A stretch of 64,000 nt of DNA from Lactobacillus ultunensis DSM 16047 (GCF_001436305.1 NZ_AZFO01000003.1:1-64000), one strand, 5' to 3'. Shown: positions 18,198 through 28,423, counted from the first letter of the stretch. Notes: a model not told the origin generated them from the sequence alone. Program-made: numbers and translations.

Positions 18198-18956
18198 TTA
18201 ACGTAAGTATGCCGTATAAAAGAAGTAACCCGCTTGAATAAATGCCAATGCTGCAATAAAGATTCTAACAGGTTTTTCTGGAACTCGTCTCAAAATTGCT
18301 GGTCCAATATAACCACCAATAAACATCCCTATTGCCAAAGGTATTGCCTGTAGCCAATAAATGTATGAAGTAAAAATAAAAATGACTAAAGCTACCAGAT
18401 TAGCAAAACCACAAATAACATTTTTTATAGCATTGATAACTACGAAACGTTCATTAGTTATGTAAGTCAAAAGTACCAATACAATTACACCACCAGCGGC
18501 ACCAAAGTATCCAGTATATGCACCCATAATCAAAAGTGCAATAAAATAGATTACTTTTAGCCATGTTGGTTGCTTTTCAGTATTAAGAACATGATGTTTT
18601 CCTGATACAATAATCATCACGCCAGAAAAAGCAATAAAAAATGGCACAGCTTTTTCAAATACACGTGAAGGAAACGAGAGAAGCAACATACAGCCAATAA
18701 TAGATCCAACAACTGTAAAAATCGTGTAGAACCAGACCTGTTTCCAGTGCCCCTTTAATTCTTTAGTCGAAGAGACCGTTGAACCAATACTAGTCCAGAT
18801 TAGTGCTGCATCATTAGTTACATTTGCAAAAACTGGCGGAATACCAACAGCTAGTAATACGGGATATGACGCAAGCGAAGCCATTGAGGCAATTGACGAA
18901 AGTAAACCACCTGCAACTCCACCTATTAATAAGAAAATAATCGTCCAGATCGTCAT
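18198..18956 (-). CDS. TauE/SafE (TSUP) family permease
   Basis: 252 residues, about eight membrane helices in two repeats. The family's glycine-rich openings are visible: GGVAGGLLSSIASMAS (about 12-27) and GAYTGYFGAAGGVIV (about 145-159). Family members move sulfite, sulfonates or small organic anions out of the cell; the substrate here is unknown. The ATG at 18956 is chosen because AAAGGAT lies just upstream; the longer frame reaches 19013 into the divergent promoter region. The HAD-like gene starts on the other strand 72 bases away. Confidence 0.85.
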   Translation of the reverse strand: MTIWTIIFLLIGGVAGGLLSSIASMASLASYPVLLAVGIPPVFANVTNDAALIWTSIGSTVSSTKELKGHWKQVWFYTIFTVVGSIIGCMLLLSFPSRVFEKAVPFFIAFSGVMIIVSGKHHVLNTEKQPTWLKVIYFIALLIMGAYTGYFGAAGGVIVLVLLTYITNERFVVINAIKNVICGFANLVALVIFIFTSYIYWLQAIPLAIGMFIGGYIGPAILRRVPEKPVRIFIAALAFIQAGYFFYTAYLR

Positions 18957-19027
18957 TTTTAAATCCTTTCTTAAAATTATCCAATTTATTATAATTCTAA
19001 TAGTGACTAACACAAAGGAAGTATTTT

Positions 19028-19684
19028 ATGTCTACATTTGAAACTTTGATTTTTGTCCCTGAAGGTAGTCTTTTAAATGAAAAACTCGCAGAAAAAACTG
19101 CTTTACGCCAAACTTTGAAACATTTTGGCTTAGATTGGGGACCAGCAGAACGTTTAAAATATACAAGTTTACAAAAACAATTTAAAGTTCTATCTAACAA
19201 CGATCAAATTAACTTAGCTTTAAGTACCTTTTTAAAAGAAGATTTAGATCAAAGTCGAGCTGTTTTTAATAATTTAATGAAAGAACAAACTCGTCTAGTT
19301 AAAGGCACACCTGATTTTTTAGATCAAATTAATTCCCTGCGATTAATTATGCTCGCTAAAGAAACTAAGGCACAAATTGAGCCACGTCTTGCTCCAACAG
19401 AGTTACTTAATTCATTTGATTATGTCTATTTTGCTGATAATTTTAAAGACAAATTACCTAGCAAAAATATTTTCTTTCAAATTTTAAAGGAACATCCCGA
19501 AATCGATCCTGATACTGTCTTAGTAATTGGAACTAATCTTGATGAAGAAATTCAAGGTGCAGAAAACGCTAATCTAAAATCCCTATGGCTTGCACCCAAA
19601 AAAGATAAAATTCCAATTTCACCTCACCCAACACTTCATCTAAGTAAACTATCAGATCTCTTATTTTATTTAGATGTTGAATAA
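19028..19684 (+). CDS. HAD-like protein with lost catalytic residues
   Basis: 218 residues with the overall pattern of the YjjG/phosphatase-type HAD family: an N-terminal strand LIFVPEGSL, a helical cap and a late VIGTNLDEEIQGAENANL strand-loop. In active members the first reads FDxDxTL and the late one GDxxxxDI. Here the nucleophile Asp is Val, the second Asp is Glu, and GD has become GT. The protein therefore lacks the residues needed for phosphotransfer and is probably a pseudoenzyme. Good ribosome site AAGGAAG. It is followed within about 35 bases by the DJ-1 gene on the same strand. Confidence 0.75.
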   Translation: MSTFETLIFVPEGSLLNEKLAEKTALRQTLKHFGLDWGPAERLKYTSLQKQFKVLSNNDQINLALSTFLKEDLDQSRAVFNNLMKEQTRLVKGTPDFLDQINSLRLIMLAKETKAQIEPRLAPTELLNSFDYVYFADNFKDKLPSKNIFFQILKEHPEIDPDTVLVIGTNLDEEIQGAENANLKSLWLAPKKDKIPISPHPTLHLSKLSDLLFYLDVE

Positions 19685-19688
19685 CTAG

Positions 19689-19694
19689 TATAAT
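19689..19694 (+). promoter_or_regulatory. -10-like TATAAT before the DJ-1 gene
   Basis: A perfect TATAAT 27 bases before the start, overlapping the end of the HAD-like gene. No convincing -35 is present, so co-transcription with the upstream gene is equally likely. Confidence 0.35.
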
Positions 19695-19720
19695 TAAAGT
19701 GAAAAGAAAGGATGGTTTTA

Positions 19721-20305
19721 ATGACAAAAGTTGCTGTAGTATTCGCAGATGGCTGTGAAGAAGTTGAAGGCTTAAGCGTAGTTGATGTTTTACGTCGTTT
19801 AAATGTAGAAACTGACATGGTGGGTTTAACCAGCAAAGATGTTAACGGAGACCACAATATTAAATTAACTTGTGATAAAGTTGTCGATGATAGCTTGCTT
19901 GATTATGACTTAGTTGCTTTTCCTGGTGGCATGACCGGTTCTGCTAACTTACGTGACGATACAAAATTGCGTGATTTAATGGTTAAACGTCATGAACAAG
20001 GCAAATGGGATGCCGCAATGTGTGCTGCCCCTCGTGCATTAGCTCGTTACGGTGTTCTGGATGATGCAAAATTTACCTGTTACCCAGGTATTGAAAAGGA
20101 ATGCTTAAAAGATCAACCAAACGCTCACTTTTCAGAAGAAATCACTGTTACTGATAATGATAAGAAAATTTTGACTAGTCGTGGTCCTGCTACCGCTTGG
20201 GCTTTTGCATATGCAATTGCGGAAGCATTAGGCGTTGATACTAAGAACCTTAAGAAAGGTATGCTTTACAACTATTTAGCTGACAATATTCAAGATAGTT
20301 TATAA
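19721..20305 (+). CDS. DJ-1/PfpI family protein
   Basis: 194 residues with the DJ-1 core: an early acidic residue in FADGCEEVEG (about 8-17) and the nucleophile elbow AAMCAAPRAL (about 99-108) with the reactive Cys. Family members include protein/metabolite deglycases and redox chaperones (YajL, DJ-1). It is closest in layout to YajL/ThiJ type 4-methyl-5-thiazole annotations, but the biochemical role here is unknown. The ATG at 19721 is chosen over the in-frame ATG at 19712 because the latter lies inside the ribosome site AAAGGATGG. Confidence 0.88.
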   Translation: MTKVAVVFADGCEEVEGLSVVDVLRRLNVETDMVGLTSKDVNGDHNIKLTCDKVVDDSLLDYDLVAFPGGMTGSANLRDDTKLRDLMVKRHEQGKWDAAMCAAPRALARYGVLDDAKFTCYPGIEKECLKDQPNAHFSEEITVTDNDKKILTSRGPATAWAFAYAIAEALGVDTKNLKKGMLYNYLADNIQDSL

Positions 20306-20320
20306 TTCATGATTTATGAC

Positions 20321-20357
20321 AAAAATAATCGAATCTCACTGGATTCGATTATTTTTT
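20321..20357. terminator. Bidirectional terminator between DJ-1 and fetB
   Basis: AAAAATAATCGAATC (20321-20335) / GATTCGATTATTTTT, six-base loop: a 15-bp stem with T-runs in both directions. Confidence 0.92.
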
Positions 20358-21117
20358 ATTCAATTAATTGCATCCGCTTATTAAAGTAGTTCTTATAAGC
20401 AAGATAACCAGCAATTACAGCTCCTAACCCTGTAGCTGACAAAAGCATAAAGGTAACCATAATTTGATATTTAATAGCATATACGGGATCCACTCCTGCA
20501 AAAATTAAACCAGACATCATCCCTGGCAAATTAACTAATCCCACGGTTTTAACGGAATCAATTGTTGGTTGCATTGCAGTTTTAATACTTCTTCGCAAGA
20601 TTGTTATGCTTGAGTCTTTAATATTTGCACCAAGAGCTAATTTTTCCAAAATTTGTTGGTGTTGATCATGAAAGCTTTCATTCAATGTTTTATAACAAAG
20701 ACCTATTGCCACCATTTCATTTCCAGCAATCATTCCAGTAATAGGAATTATTTGCATCGGCTTTAGTTTGATAGTATGCGAAAGCATTAATACTCCAAGG
20801 GTAATATATGTGCCAATTAATAATGCCACAAAAGATTGCCATAATTTTCGATTAGGATTGGGATCCCTCTTATTTGCATTCCAAGATGCATTAAAAATTA
20901 TCAACAAGGTAATCACAATTGTGAGCCAAACATTATTAATTCTAAAGATATATTTTAAAATATACCCCACAATTGTTAACTGAATTATTGCCCGGGCAAC
21001 ACTGTAAAAAACATCTTTAGTTAATCCCAATTGCTCTTTCATAGAAATACCCACAGACACAAGAACTAAAGCAAATGCCAACACTAAAGACAAATTGCTG
21101 ACGGCTAGATCTTTCAT
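20356..21117 (-). CDS. fetB: FetB-type ABC transporter permease (UPF0014)
   Basis: A 253-residue membrane protein with about seven helices and the UPF0014 signature: GMIAGNEMVAIGL (about 128-140) and LVNLPGMMSGLIFAGVDP (about 194-211). In E. coli the FetAB pair exports iron and protects against oxidative stress; the same task here is inferred. Its ATG overlaps the end of the ATPase gene by four bases, so the two are translationally coupled. It ends at a shared terminator with the DJ-1 gene. Confidence 0.88.
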   Translation of the reverse strand: MKDLAVSNLSLVLAFALVLVSVGISMKEQLGLTKDVFYSVARAIIQLTIVGYILKYIFRINNVWLTIVITLLIIFNASWNANKRDPNPNRKLWQSFVALLIGTYITLGVLMLSHTIKLKPMQIIPITGMIAGNEMVAIGLCYKTLNESFHDQHQQILEKLALGANIKDSSITILRRSIKTAMQPTIDSVKTVGLVNLPGMMSGLIFAGVDPVYAIKYQIMVTFMLLSATGLGAVIAGYLAYKNYFNKRMQLIE

Positions 21118-21749
21118 TTGGTTAACTTCCCTTCTACTATCTTGATAATTTTCCCAGCATGTTCTATTTCATCATTATCATGTGTAACTTGGATAATTGT
21201 AGTTTTATTTTGATGAACCTCTTTAATTAAAGTATGGACGATTTCCTTACTATCATCATCAAGACCAGTTGTAATTTCATCTAATAAAAGTACGTCTGGT
21301 TTAAATAAAATATTACGAATTAAGGCAACTCTCTGTTTCTCACCACCTGATAATTCGGTTATATTTTTATTTAGAAAATCTGGGGTAAGATCGACTGCTT
21401 TTAAAGCTCTAACTGCTTTATCTTGATCAAATTTTTGCTTACGAATTCGAAAAGGGAATCTTAAATTATCCACAACTTTTTCACCAAAAAGCAATGGTTG
21501 TTGAAAACAATATGAGACTTTTCTACGGTACTCTGTGGGCAAGTATTGATTAATATCTTTATTCCTAAATTCAATAATTCCTTCTGTAGGCGAAATCAAA
21601 TTCGCTAAAAGTTTAAGTATCGTACTTTTTCCACTACCAGATGGTCCCGTAATAGTAAGAAATTCATTTTCTGCAATATCTAATGATAAATTTGAAATAA
21701 TATTTTTATTTTTAACATGGTAAGAAACATTTTTTAACGATAAAATCAT
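21114..21749 (-). CDS. fetA: FetA-type ABC transporter ATP-binding protein
   Basis: 211 residues with a complete nucleotide-binding domain: Walker A GPSGSGKST (about 35-43), Q-loop CFQQP (about 81-85), signature LSGGEKQR (about 130-137), Walker B VLLLDEITTGLD and switch VTHD. It is the first gene of a two-gene operon with the UPF0014 permease, giving a FetAB-like transporter. It is short, as usual for the family. Confidence 0.88.
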   Translation of the reverse strand: MILSLKNVSYHVKNKNIISNLSLDIAENEFLTITGPSGSGKSTILKLLANLISPTEGIIEFRNKDINQYLPTEYRRKVSYCFQQPLLFGEKVVDNLRFPFRIRKQKFDQDKAVRALKAVDLTPDFLNKNITELSGGEKQRVALIRNILFKPDVLLLDEITTGLDDDSKEIVHTLIKEVHQNKTTIIQVTHDNDEIEHAGKIIKIVEGKLTK

Positions 21750-21805
21750 ATTATTTTCCTCATTAACTATCCTAATTAGATAAATTCTACCTCTTTTTTT
21801 GAGTA

Positions 21806-21840
21806 AACAAAAAGCATCCCATATCGGGATGCTTTTTGTT
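21806..21840 (-). terminator. Intrinsic terminator after rpsI
   Basis: AAAAAGCATCCC / GGGATGCTTTTT with a short ATATC loop; T's follow on the minus strand. It ends the rplM-rpsI transcript. Confidence 0.93.
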
Positions 21841-21859
21841 TAAACGTAAAATCCAAAGA

Positions 21860-22255
21860 TTAACGCTTTGAGAATTGAGAAGCTTTACGGGCTTTCTTCA
21901 AACCTGGCTTCTTTCTTTCCTTCATTCTTGGGTCACGGGTTAAGAAACCTGCCTTCTTAAGTGGACCACGGAAATCTGGGTCAACTTCAAGAAGAGCACG
22001 TGCAACACCGAGACGGATAGCTCCAGCTTGGCCTGAGAAGCCACCACCGTTAACATTAACGTGAACGTCGTATTGACCTTCAGTTTCAGTTAATGTTAAA
22101 GGTTGCTTCAAATCCTTAACCAAGTTAGGGAATGGAATGTATTGATCAACATCTTTATCGTTAACAGTAATCTTACCGTTACCTGGTACTAAACGAACAC
22201 GCGCAACTGAATCCTTGCGGCGACCAGTACCTGTGTATGCAGCTTGTTGTGCCAT
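21860..22255 (-). CDS. rpsI: Ribosomal protein S9
   Basis: A 131-residue small-subunit protein. The N-terminal [19 protein letters not shown] is the classic S9 block and the C-terminus ends KASQFSKR, the tail that contacts P-site tRNA. It is the second gene of the rplM-rpsI pair, 11 bases after the rplM stop, with a GGAGG ribosome site. Confidence 0.98.
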   Translation of the reverse strand: MAQQAAYTGTGRRKDSVARVRLVPGNGKITVNDKDVDQYIPFPNLVKDLKQPLTLTETEGQYDVHVNVNGGGFSGQAGAIRLGVARALLEVDPDFRGPLKKAGFLTRDPRMKERKKPGLKKARKASQFSKR

Positions 22256-22266
22256 TATTTAACCTC

Positions 22267-22710
22267 CTAGATTAACTTGTTAATATCTAACTTTTCAGGC
22301 TTTTGTGCTTCATGCTTGTGATCTTCACCAGCATAAACGTGCATCTTCATGAATTCTTGGTGACCAAGAGTATTCTTTGGAAGCATGCCCTTAACTGAGA
22401 TTTCAACCATCTTTACTGAGTTATTAGCAAGCAACTCGCCGTATGAAACAGCTTTTAAGCCACCGCGCCATTCTGAGTGGTGGTAGTAAATCTTGTCTGA
22501 AGCCTTTTTACCAGTCAACTTAATCTTTGAAGCGTTGACAACAATAACATTGTCACCGGTATCAACATTAGGTGTGTATTGAGGCTTGTTCTTACCTCTC
22601 AAAATAGTGGCTACAGCTGCAGAAAGACGACCAAGAGATACGTCAGTTGCATCAATAATGTACCACTTACGTTCAATTTCACTAGATTTTGCTAATGGTG
22701 TAGTACGCAA
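22267..22710 (-). CDS. rplM: Ribosomal protein L13
   Basis: 147 residues with typical blocks: [17 protein letters not shown] near the N-terminus, [20 protein letters not shown] and GMLPKNTLG in the second half. A large-subunit early-assembly protein. It heads the rplM-rpsI operon, with a structured leader and a promoter candidate upstream; the strong ribosome site CGGAGGAA precedes the start. Confidence 0.98.
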   Translation of the reverse strand: MRTTPLAKSSEIERKWYIIDATDVSLGRLSAAVATILRGKNKPQYTPNVDTGDNVIVVNASKIKLTGKKASDKIYYHHSEWRGGLKAVSYGELLANNSVKMVEISVKGMLPKNTLGHQEFMKMHVYAGEDHKHEAQKPEKLDINKLI

Positions 22711-22778
22711 TTTAAATTCCTCCGTTTATTTGCAGTTTGAAAACAATAAGTTTCCGGGGCCTATCGTGGACAAACATA
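22711..22778 (-). promoter_or_regulatory. Candidate L13 autoregulatory leader
   Basis: Minus strand leader enclosed by GTTTG and CAAAC, with an inner hairpin GGAAAC-TTATT-GTTTTC next to a GC-rich ACGATAGGCCCC segment. Firmicute rplM genes often carry an L13-binding leader of this size. I recognise the layout but not every consensus base. Confidence 0.4.
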
Positions 22779-22814
22779 CTATACTAGAGTACGTCCTTTT
22801 AAGAAAAAAGTCAA
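22778..22814 (-). promoter_or_regulatory. Promoter candidate for rplM-rpsI
   Basis: Minus strand TTGACT, 17 bases, TACTCT, with a second possible -10, TATAGT, eight bases later. It sits immediately after the truA stop. Confidence 0.45.
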
Positions 22815-23603
22815 TTATAAATGCTGGTCCTGACGATATTTTTGTGGTATATCTTCGTAAAAAACATGGTAAAGATAAAGTCCACTTGCCTGTGCCGTCT
22901 GCCTTACTTCTTGTCTATCTTTAGCAGATATGACCCGCTTTAAATCATGAATAGGTCGGCGTCCATTACCTATTTCTAAAAGTGCAGCAACCATAATTCG
23001 TACCATGTTATACAGAAAACCAGAACCAATAAAATCAAAGATTACTTCATTTTCTTTCTCGTCTTTTTCAATATTAACGTAATAAATAGTTCTAACTTTA
23101 TCTTCAATTTGACCACCACTTGCGGCAAAACTGGTAAAGTCATGTTTTCCTAACAAATCACGAGCTGCCTCTTGCATTTTAGAAATATTCAATTGATATG
23201 GAAAATGGCCTGTATAAAAACGTTTAAAAGGATTCACAAAATGATCCAAACTCACGCGATATCGGTACCATTTCCCTTTAATAGAATATCTAGCATGGAA
23301 GTCTTCATCTACAATTTGACACTTATTGAAAATAATATCCATAGGCATCATCGAATTCATTGCTAAAATCATTCTATTAGCAGGAATAGTTTTTCCTGGA
23401 TAATCAAAATGAATTACTTGGCCTATAGCATGAACTCCCGCATCAGTTCGTCCAGATCCTTGAACTATAACGCGTTTTCCTTTAGTCATTTTCTTTAACG
23501 CATCTTCAACAGTTCCTTGTACTGTTCGTTGATCAGGTTGCAGTTGAAATCCATGAAAAAGATGTCCATCATAGGCCATCGTCATTTTATATCTAGTTAA
23601 CAT
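22815..23603 (-). CDS. truA: tRNA pseudouridine(38-40) synthase TruA
   Basis: 262 residues. The catalytic Asp is in [19 protein letters not shown] (about 51-69), the TruA signature; a second block, [17 protein letters not shown] (about 189-205), is also typical. It isomerises uridines 38-40 in the anticodon arm. It is the last gene of the ecfA1-ecfA2-ecfT-truA unit, two bases after ecfT, an arrangement common in Firmicutes. Confidence 0.95.
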   Translation of the reverse strand: MLTRYKMTMAYDGHLFHGFQLQPDQRTVQGTVEDALKKMTKGKRVIVQGSGRTDAGVHAIGQVIHFDYPGKTIPANRMILAMNSMMPMDIIFNKCQIVDEDFHARYSIKGKWYRYRVSLDHFVNPFKRFYTGHFPYQLNISKMQEAARDLLGKHDFTSFAASGGQIEDKVRTIYYVNIEKDEKENEVIFDFIGSGFLYNMVRIMVAALLEIGNGRRPIHDLKRVISAKDRQEVRQTAQASGLYLYHVFYEDIPQKYRQDQHL

Positions 23604-23605
23604 AA

Positions 23606-24403
23606 TTAATGTGTCCTAAAAATTAATAATAATCCTACTAAAAGTACAAAATACGTTAAAGAGATTAAATCATATTTTGACCAATTCAATACACGATACT
23701 TGGTGCGTCCTTCACTACCCCGATATCCACGTGATTCCATCGCAGTCGAAAGATCAATTGCGGTTTCCAATGAATGAATAAATAATGGCACTAAAATAGG
23801 CGTTATTGCTTTGGCCCTTTTAATTAAACCGCCATCATTAAAATCTGCACCACGAGATCTTTGAGCATTCATAATCTTTAGCGTTTCATCAAATAATGTA
23901 GGTACAAATCGTAATGCAATAGAAATTACTAATGCAATTTTATCCACTGGCACTTTAAATATACTTAATGGTTTAAGCAACCATTCCATTGCATCTGCAA
24001 TTTCCAATGGCATTGTCGTGACCGTCATTACAGTTGAAATTAAAATAATAAGAGTAAATCGAATAAAAATATATGCGGCATTAATTAATCCATAGCTGGA
24101 AATAGCAAATATTCCCCACTGCCAAAAAACATGCCCACCAGTCATAAAAAATAACTGTAATAGGGAAGTAAAAAAGATTAGGCCAATTAATGGTTTTACA
24201 CCATTCCAAAAGACTTTTGCATTTAATCCAGTTACAATCACAGCCATTAAACAAAAGACAGTAACAATACCATAAGTTACAGGATTATTAGCTAGAAAAA
24301 TTGCAAAAATAAACAGAATTGTAACTAATAATTTACCTCTAGGGTCCATTTTATAAATAAGAGAATTTCCTGGGATATATCGGCCAACAATTATCTTACT
24401 CAT
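23606..24403 (-). CDS. ecfT: Energy-coupling factor transporter transmembrane protein EcfT
   Basis: 265 residues with about five hydrophobic helices and the two cytoplasmic signature helices, each with a central Ala-Arg-Gly type motif: [10 protein letters not shown] (about 178-187) and [11 protein letters not shown] (about 217-227). EcfT couples the ATPases to exchangeable vitamin-binding S components. It overlaps ecfA2 by four bases (ATGA). Confidence 0.95.
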   Translation of the reverse strand: MSKIIVGRYIPGNSLIYKMDPRGKLLVTILFIFAIFLANNPVTYGIVTVFCLMAVIVTGLNAKVFWNGVKPLIGLIFFTSLLQLFFMTGGHVFWQWGIFAISSYGLINAAYIFIRFTLIILISTVMTVTTMPLEIADAMEWLLKPLSIFKVPVDKIALVISIALRFVPTLFDETLKIMNAQRSRGADFNDGGLIKRAKAITPILVPLFIHSLETAIDLSTAMESRGYRGSEGRTKYRVLNWSKYDLISLTYFVLLVGLLLIFRTH

Positions 24404-25254
24404 AAGATTTCCCCCTTTATGTTTTGGGCAATTCCATCAACCAATTGATCTAATGTTAATGGCTTATGTTTAAATTTGAAATTAGTTAATTCTGATGCAA
24501 ATGCACTCGCAGTCGGCTCAGATAAATAATGATCTTTCAACCATTTTGGATTTGCAAATATTGCACGCGGTTGATCATGTTTGATTAATTTACCATGTTC
24601 CATAACCAAAACATCATCAGCAAATTCAGCCACATCATCCATATTATGTGTAACTAAAATAACCGTATGCCCCGCTTTTTGATATTCCACGAATAACTTC
24701 ATCATTTCTTTTCTAGAATGCGGATCAAGACCAGCTGCAGGCTCATCCAAGCAAAGAATTTGTGGCTCTATTGCCATAACCCCTGCAATAGCAACACGTC
24801 TCATTTGACCTCCAGATAGCTCAAATGGAGATTTTGAAGCAATGTCCTTAGATAATCCTACTCTTTTTAACCATTTAATAGCTTTATGCTTAGCTTCTTC
24901 TTCATTAGCTCCAAAATTTTTAGGTCCAAATTCTATATCTTCTAAAACTGTATTTTCAAACAATTGAGTTTCTGGAAATTGAAATACTAAACTGACTTCT
25001 CGACGCAGATCCTTCAAATTTTTATTAGTAGTTTGGGGTGTAATATGATAGCCTGCTATGTCAATTGAACCTGAACTTGGTTTTAATAAAGCATTAAAAT
25101 GTTGCATTAATGTAGACTTACCACTACCTGTATGACCAATCAAGGCAATAAAACTATTATCACTCAACTCAAAGGAAACATTATCCAAGCCCTTTTTTTC
25201 CATTGAAGTTCCTGGAGAATAAATATAATCTACTTTTTCAAATCTAATTGACAT
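24400..25254 (-). CDS. ecfA2: Energy-coupling factor ATP-binding protein EcfA2
   Basis: 284 residues. Walker [10 protein letters not shown] (about 39-47), Q-loop [10 protein letters not shown], signature [16 protein letters not shown] (about 144-159), Walker [12 protein letters not shown] and the Glu/His switch [10 protein letters not shown]. The LSGGQMRR variant and second position mark EcfA2. It overlaps ecfA1 by 25 bases upstream and ecfT by 4 downstream. Part of the shared group II vitamin importer module. Confidence 0.94.
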   Translation of the reverse strand: MSIRFEKVDYIYSPGTSMEKKGLDNVSFELSDNSFIALIGHTGSGKSTLMQHFNALLKPSSGSIDIAGYHITPQTTNKNLKDLRREVSLVFQFPETQLFENTVLEDIEFGPKNFGANEEEAKHKAIKWLKRVGLSKDIASKSPFELSGGQMRRVAIAGVMAIEPQILCLDEPAAGLDPHSRKEMMKLFVEYQKAGHTVILVTHNMDDVAEFADDVLVMEHGKLIKHDQPRAIFANPKWLKDHYLSEPTASAFASELTNFKFKHKPLTLDQLVDGIAQNIKGEIL

Positions 25255-26081
25255 AGATATTGCTTCAACTCATCTTTCGTTTGTAATTCTTTAGGGATCT
25301 TGATACCCATTTCTTTTAATTTTAATTTTAATTTTTCTACAAAAGGTATATCTAATCCTATTCTTTGTAACATTTCTACTTTGCTAAAAATGTTCAAAGG
25401 CGTATCTTGATCAAGAATTTGTCCATCATTTAACACAATAACATCATCAGCCATACTTGCTTCATCAATATCATGTGTAATAGAGAGAATAGTCAAATCT
25501 TTTGCTTTCATTAAACGTCTAATTATCTTAAGAATTTGAGCTCGTCCACTAGGATCCAACATCGAAGTTGATTCATCCAAAATAATTATTTCAGGTTCTA
25601 CTGCTAAAATTCCTGCAATGGCAACTCTTTGTTTTTGACCACCTGAAAGATTAGCAGGTTCTGCATCAATATAATCAAGCATACCTACCTCAGATAAAAC
25701 TTGTTTGACAATTTTTATCATTTTTTGTCTAGATACACCACGGTTTTCTAAACCAAAGGCTACATCATCACCCACAGTTGCTCCTACAAATTGATTATCT
25801 GGATTTTGAAAAACTATACCAACTTTCTCTCGAATATTCCAAATATTTTTTGAATTTAAATTTAAACCTGCAACAGATATTTGACTATGAGAATTAGAAT
25901 CAGGTAAAAGCAAACCATTGACTAATTTAGATATTGTTGACTTACCACTGCCATTGTGACCTATTAAAGAAATCCATGTACCCTTTTTCACCTTAAAACT
26001 AACATTCTTCAAAACTGGTCCTTTAGTTTCAGGATATGTAAATCTAACATTTTGAAAAATAATTGCATCATTAATAGGCAT
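25230..26081 (-). CDS. ecfA1: Energy-coupling factor ATP-binding protein EcfA1
   Basis: 283 residues. Walker [10 protein letters not shown] (about 42-50), Q-loop [14 protein letters not shown], signature [16 protein letters not shown] (about 144-159), Walker [14 protein letters not shown] and switch SITHDIDEA. The start is set at the second of two adjacent ATGs (26081) because GGGAG is seven bases upstream; the first (26084) is possible. It heads the operon after a terminator, so a promoter is expected at about 26116. Confidence 0.94.
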   Translation of the reverse strand: MPINDAIIFQNVRFTYPETKGPVLKNVSFKVKKGTWISLIGHNGSGKSTISKLVNGLLLPDSNSHSQISVAGLNLNSKNIWNIREKVGIVFQNPDNQFVGATVGDDVAFGLENRGVSRQKMIKIVKQVLSEVGMLDYIDAEPANLSGGQKQRVAIAGILAVEPEIIILDESTSMLDPSGRAQILKIIRRLMKAKDLTILSITHDIDEASMADDVIVLNDGQILDQDTPLNIFSKVEMLQRIGLDIPFVEKLKLKLKEMGIKIPKELQTKDELKQYLCQLDLKK

Positions 26082-26115
26082 CATTTCACTCCCTCTTTTA
26101 AATCACTTAATAGTA

Positions 26116-26124
26116 ATTGTAACA
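26116..26124 (-). promoter_or_regulatory. Extended -10 of the ecfA1-truA operon
   Basis: Minus strand TGTTACAAT fits an extended -10 element. It lies between the rplQ terminator and ecfA1; the -35 position falls in the terminator's T-rich tail and has no clear match. Confidence 0.4.
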
Positions 26125-26135
26125 GAAAAAAGAGC

Positions 26136-26168
26136 AAAAAAAATCACCCATGAAGAGGGATGATTTTC
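26136..26168 (-). terminator. Intrinsic terminator of the S10-spc-alpha operon
   Basis: AAAATCACCC (26140-26149) / GGGATGATTTT (26157-26167) with one G-U/bulge and seven T's beyond it on the minus strand. It lies about 100 bases past the rplQ stop. Confidence 0.85.
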
Positions 26169-26233
26169 ATCATCTAAGCTAGACTAAGCTTTCGCCATCA
26201 TCTTTACGCTTATTCTCACTTTCATGGATAATT

Positions 26234-26249
26234 CTTAATACGTATTAAG
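26234..26249. repeat. 16-bp perfect palindrome downstream of rplQ
   Basis: CTTAATACGTATTAAG reads the same on both strands, 17 bases past the rplQ stop and before the terminator. No T-run follows. Function unknown. Confidence 0.5.
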
Positions 26250-26265
26250 TTGTGATTATTATAAA

Positions 26266-26649
26266 TTAAACTAATTCAAGAATAACCATTGGAGCAGCGT
26301 CACCTTTACGAGGAATAGCTAACTTCAAAATTCTGGTGTAACCACCATTACGGTCCTTGTAACGAGGTGCTACATCACTGAAAAGCTTTTGCAAAGCTGA
26401 CTTAACAACAACTGCATCCTTTTCTTCGTGAATATCTGCAACTTCGTCACGTACAAATGCTGCAGCCTTTCTTCTTGAAGCTAAATCGCCGCGTTTACCT
26501 AAAGTGATCATCTTTTCGGCAGTCTTGCGAACTTCTTTAGCACGAGTTTCAGTAGTAACAATGCGTTCGTTCATGATTAATTGAGTAGTCATTTCTCTCA
26601 GCATTGCTTTTCTGTGAGCACTATCGCGACCTAATTTACGGTATGCCAT
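26266..26649 (-). CDS. rplQ: Ribosomal protein L17
   Basis: 127 residues with the L17 start [18 protein letters not shown] and TEMITTLGKRG-like block (here [16 protein letters not shown]). Large-subunit protein near the exit tunnel. Last gene of the long ribosomal operon, 25 bases after rpoA. Confidence 0.98.
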   Translation of the reverse strand: MAYRKLGRDSAHRKAMLREMTTQLIMNERIVTTETRAKEVRKTAEKMITLGKRGDLASRRKAAAFVRDEVADIHEEKDAVVVKSALQKLFSDVAPRYKDRNGGYTRILKLAIPRKGDAAPMVILELV

Positions 26650-26674
26650 GGGTTTGCCTCCTTTATTTACCTAC

Positions 26675-27613
26675 TTAGTCTTCTTGACGAAGTGAAAGAC
26701 CTAAGTCGGCTAATTTATTCTTAACTTCTTCCAATGATTTACGTCCTAAGTTACGTACACGCATCATGTCTGACTCTGTCTTATCAGTTAACTCTTGAAG
26801 AGTGTTAATGCCAGCACGTTTCAGGCAGTTATATGAGCGAACAGAAAGATCTAACTCTTCAATTGTCATTTCGAGTTTCTTTTCTTTCTTATCGTCTTCC
26901 TTTTCCACCATTACTTCGCTGAATTTAGTATTTGCATCCGCTGATTCAAATACCTTGAAATGTTCAACTAAAATCTTAGCAGCAAAACTAAGGGCGTCAT
27001 TAGGCTTGATTGAACCGTCAGTCCAAATCTCAAAAGTGAGCTTGTCAAAGTCGTCTCTCTTACCGACACGAGTTGATTCAACTTGGTAATTAACTTTCTT
27101 AATTGGTGAGAACAGAGAATCAACAGGAATTACTCCGATTGGCATGTCATCACTCTTATTGTCACTTGCAGTTACATAACCCCTACCATTTTTTACGGCG
27201 AGTTCCATATGCAAGTGTCCACCTTCAGCAATGGTACAAATATATTGATCCGGATTTAAGACTTGAACGTCTGCATCAACTTTAAGATCATCAGCAGTCA
27301 CTGTGGCAGGACCTTCAACGTCTAATTCAATAACCTTTTGTTCATCTGAAAGAGACTTTAATTCTAGCTTCTTTAAATTCAGAATAATCTTGGTTACATC
27401 TTCTCTGACGCCAGGAACTGTTGAGAACTCGTGTAAAACGCCATCAATTTGCACATAAACAAGTCCAGTACCTGGAATAGAAGTAAGTAAAACTCTTCTT
27501 AAAGAATTACCTAAAGTAGTACCAAAGCCTCGCTCAAGTGGTTCAACAACAAACTTACCGTAAGAATCTTCTTGTTCAACAACGGTAATATTTGGTTTTT
27601 CAAATTCAATCAT
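26675..27613 (-). CDS. rpoA: DNA-directed RNA polymerase alpha subunit
   Basis: 312 residues. The N-terminal dimerisation domain includes [19 protein letters not shown] (about 28-46). A charged linker [10 protein letters not shown] (about 229-238) leads to the C-terminal domain that touches UP elements and activators ([24 protein letters not shown], read in parts). Normal length. It lies between rpsK and rplQ, the universal alpha-operon position. Confidence 0.98.
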   Translation of the reverse strand: MIEFEKPNITVVEQEDSYGKFVVEPLERGFGTTLGNSLRRVLLTSIPGTGLVYVQIDGVLHEFSTVPGVREDVTKIILNLKKLELKSLSDEQKVIELDVEGPATVTADDLKVDADVQVLNPDQYICTIAEGGHLHMELAVKNGRGYVTASDNKSDDMPIGVIPVDSLFSPIKKVNYQVESTRVGKRDDFDKLTFEIWTDGSIKPNDALSFAAKILVEHFKVFESADANTKFSEVMVEKEDDKKEKKLEMTIEELDLSVRSYNCLKRAGINTLQELTDKTESDMMRVRNLGRKSLEEVKNKLADLGLSLRQED

Positions 27614-27658
27614 TACTGGGCCCCTTTCAAAACGTAACGTCCTATATCAAGGACAAAA

Positions 27659-28048
27659 TTAAACACGACGACGTTTTGGTGGTCTGGAACCATTGTGGGG
27701 AACTGGCGTAACGTCACGAATTGCAGTAATTTCAAGACCAGTTGCTTGAAGTGATCTAATAGCAGATTCACGACCAGCACCAGGACCTTTAACAGAAACT
27801 TCTACATGTTTCATACCTTGGTCCATTGCACTCTTAGCTGCTGCTTCTGCTGCCATTTGAGCTGCAAATGGAGTAGACTTACGACTACCCTTAAAGCCCA
27901 ATGCACCAGCTGAAGACCAAGCAACTGCATTACCTTGAACGTCAGTAATCATGACTAAAGTATTATTAAACGTTGAGTGAATGTGAGCCACACCGCTTTC
28001 AACATGCTTCTTCACACGACGCTTACGTGCTGTTTTCTTTGCAGGCAT
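27659..28048 (-). CDS. rpsK: Ribosomal protein S11
   Basis: 129 residues beginning [19 protein letters not shown] and containing the typical [19 protein letters not shown] block; C-terminal PPKRRRV. The start is the ATG at 28048 with GGAGG seven bases upstream; one more in-frame codon (TTG) precedes it. Platform protein of the small subunit. Confidence 0.98.
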   Translation of the reverse strand: MPAKKTARKRRVKKHVESGVAHIHSTFNNTLVMITDVQGNAVAWSSAGALGFKGSRKSTPFAAQMAAEAAAKSAMDQGMKHVEVSVKGPGAGRESAIRSLQATGLEITAIRDVTPVPHNGSRPPKRRRV

Positions 28049-28072
28049 CAATAAACCTCCTTATAAATAAAA

Positions 28073-28423
28073 TTAACGGTTTCTCTTAGTACCCTTACGA
28101 GTACGAGCATTATTCTTGGTATTTTGACCACGAACTGGAAGTCCACGGCGGTGACGAATACCACGATAAGAACCAATATCAACTAAGCGCTTAATGTTCA
28201 TACTTACTTCACGACGTAAGTCACCTTCAACACGGTACTTGTCGACTTCAGTACGAAGCTTTTCTTGATCTTCTGGAGTTAAATCCTTTGAACGAACGTC
28301 TTCAGACACACCAGCATCAGCACAAATCTTCTTAGCAGTTGCGTCACCAATACCATAAATGTAGGTCAAAGCGACAACGACTCTTTTATCTCTTGGTAAG
28401 TCAACACCAGCAATACGAGCCAT
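28073..28423 (-). CDS. rpsM: Ribosomal protein S13
   Basis: 116 residues: [15 protein letters not shown] at the start, the helix-two-turn-helix block [12 protein letters not shown], and [18 protein letters not shown] at the basic tail that bridges to the large subunit and P-site tRNA. It follows rpmJ and precedes rpsK. Confidence 0.98.
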   Translation of the reverse strand: MARIAGVDLPRDKRVVVALTYIYGIGDATAKKICADAGVSEDVRSKDLTPEDQEKLRTEVDKYRVEGDLRREVSMNIKRLVDIGSYRGIRHRRGLPVRGQNTKNNARTRKGTKRNR

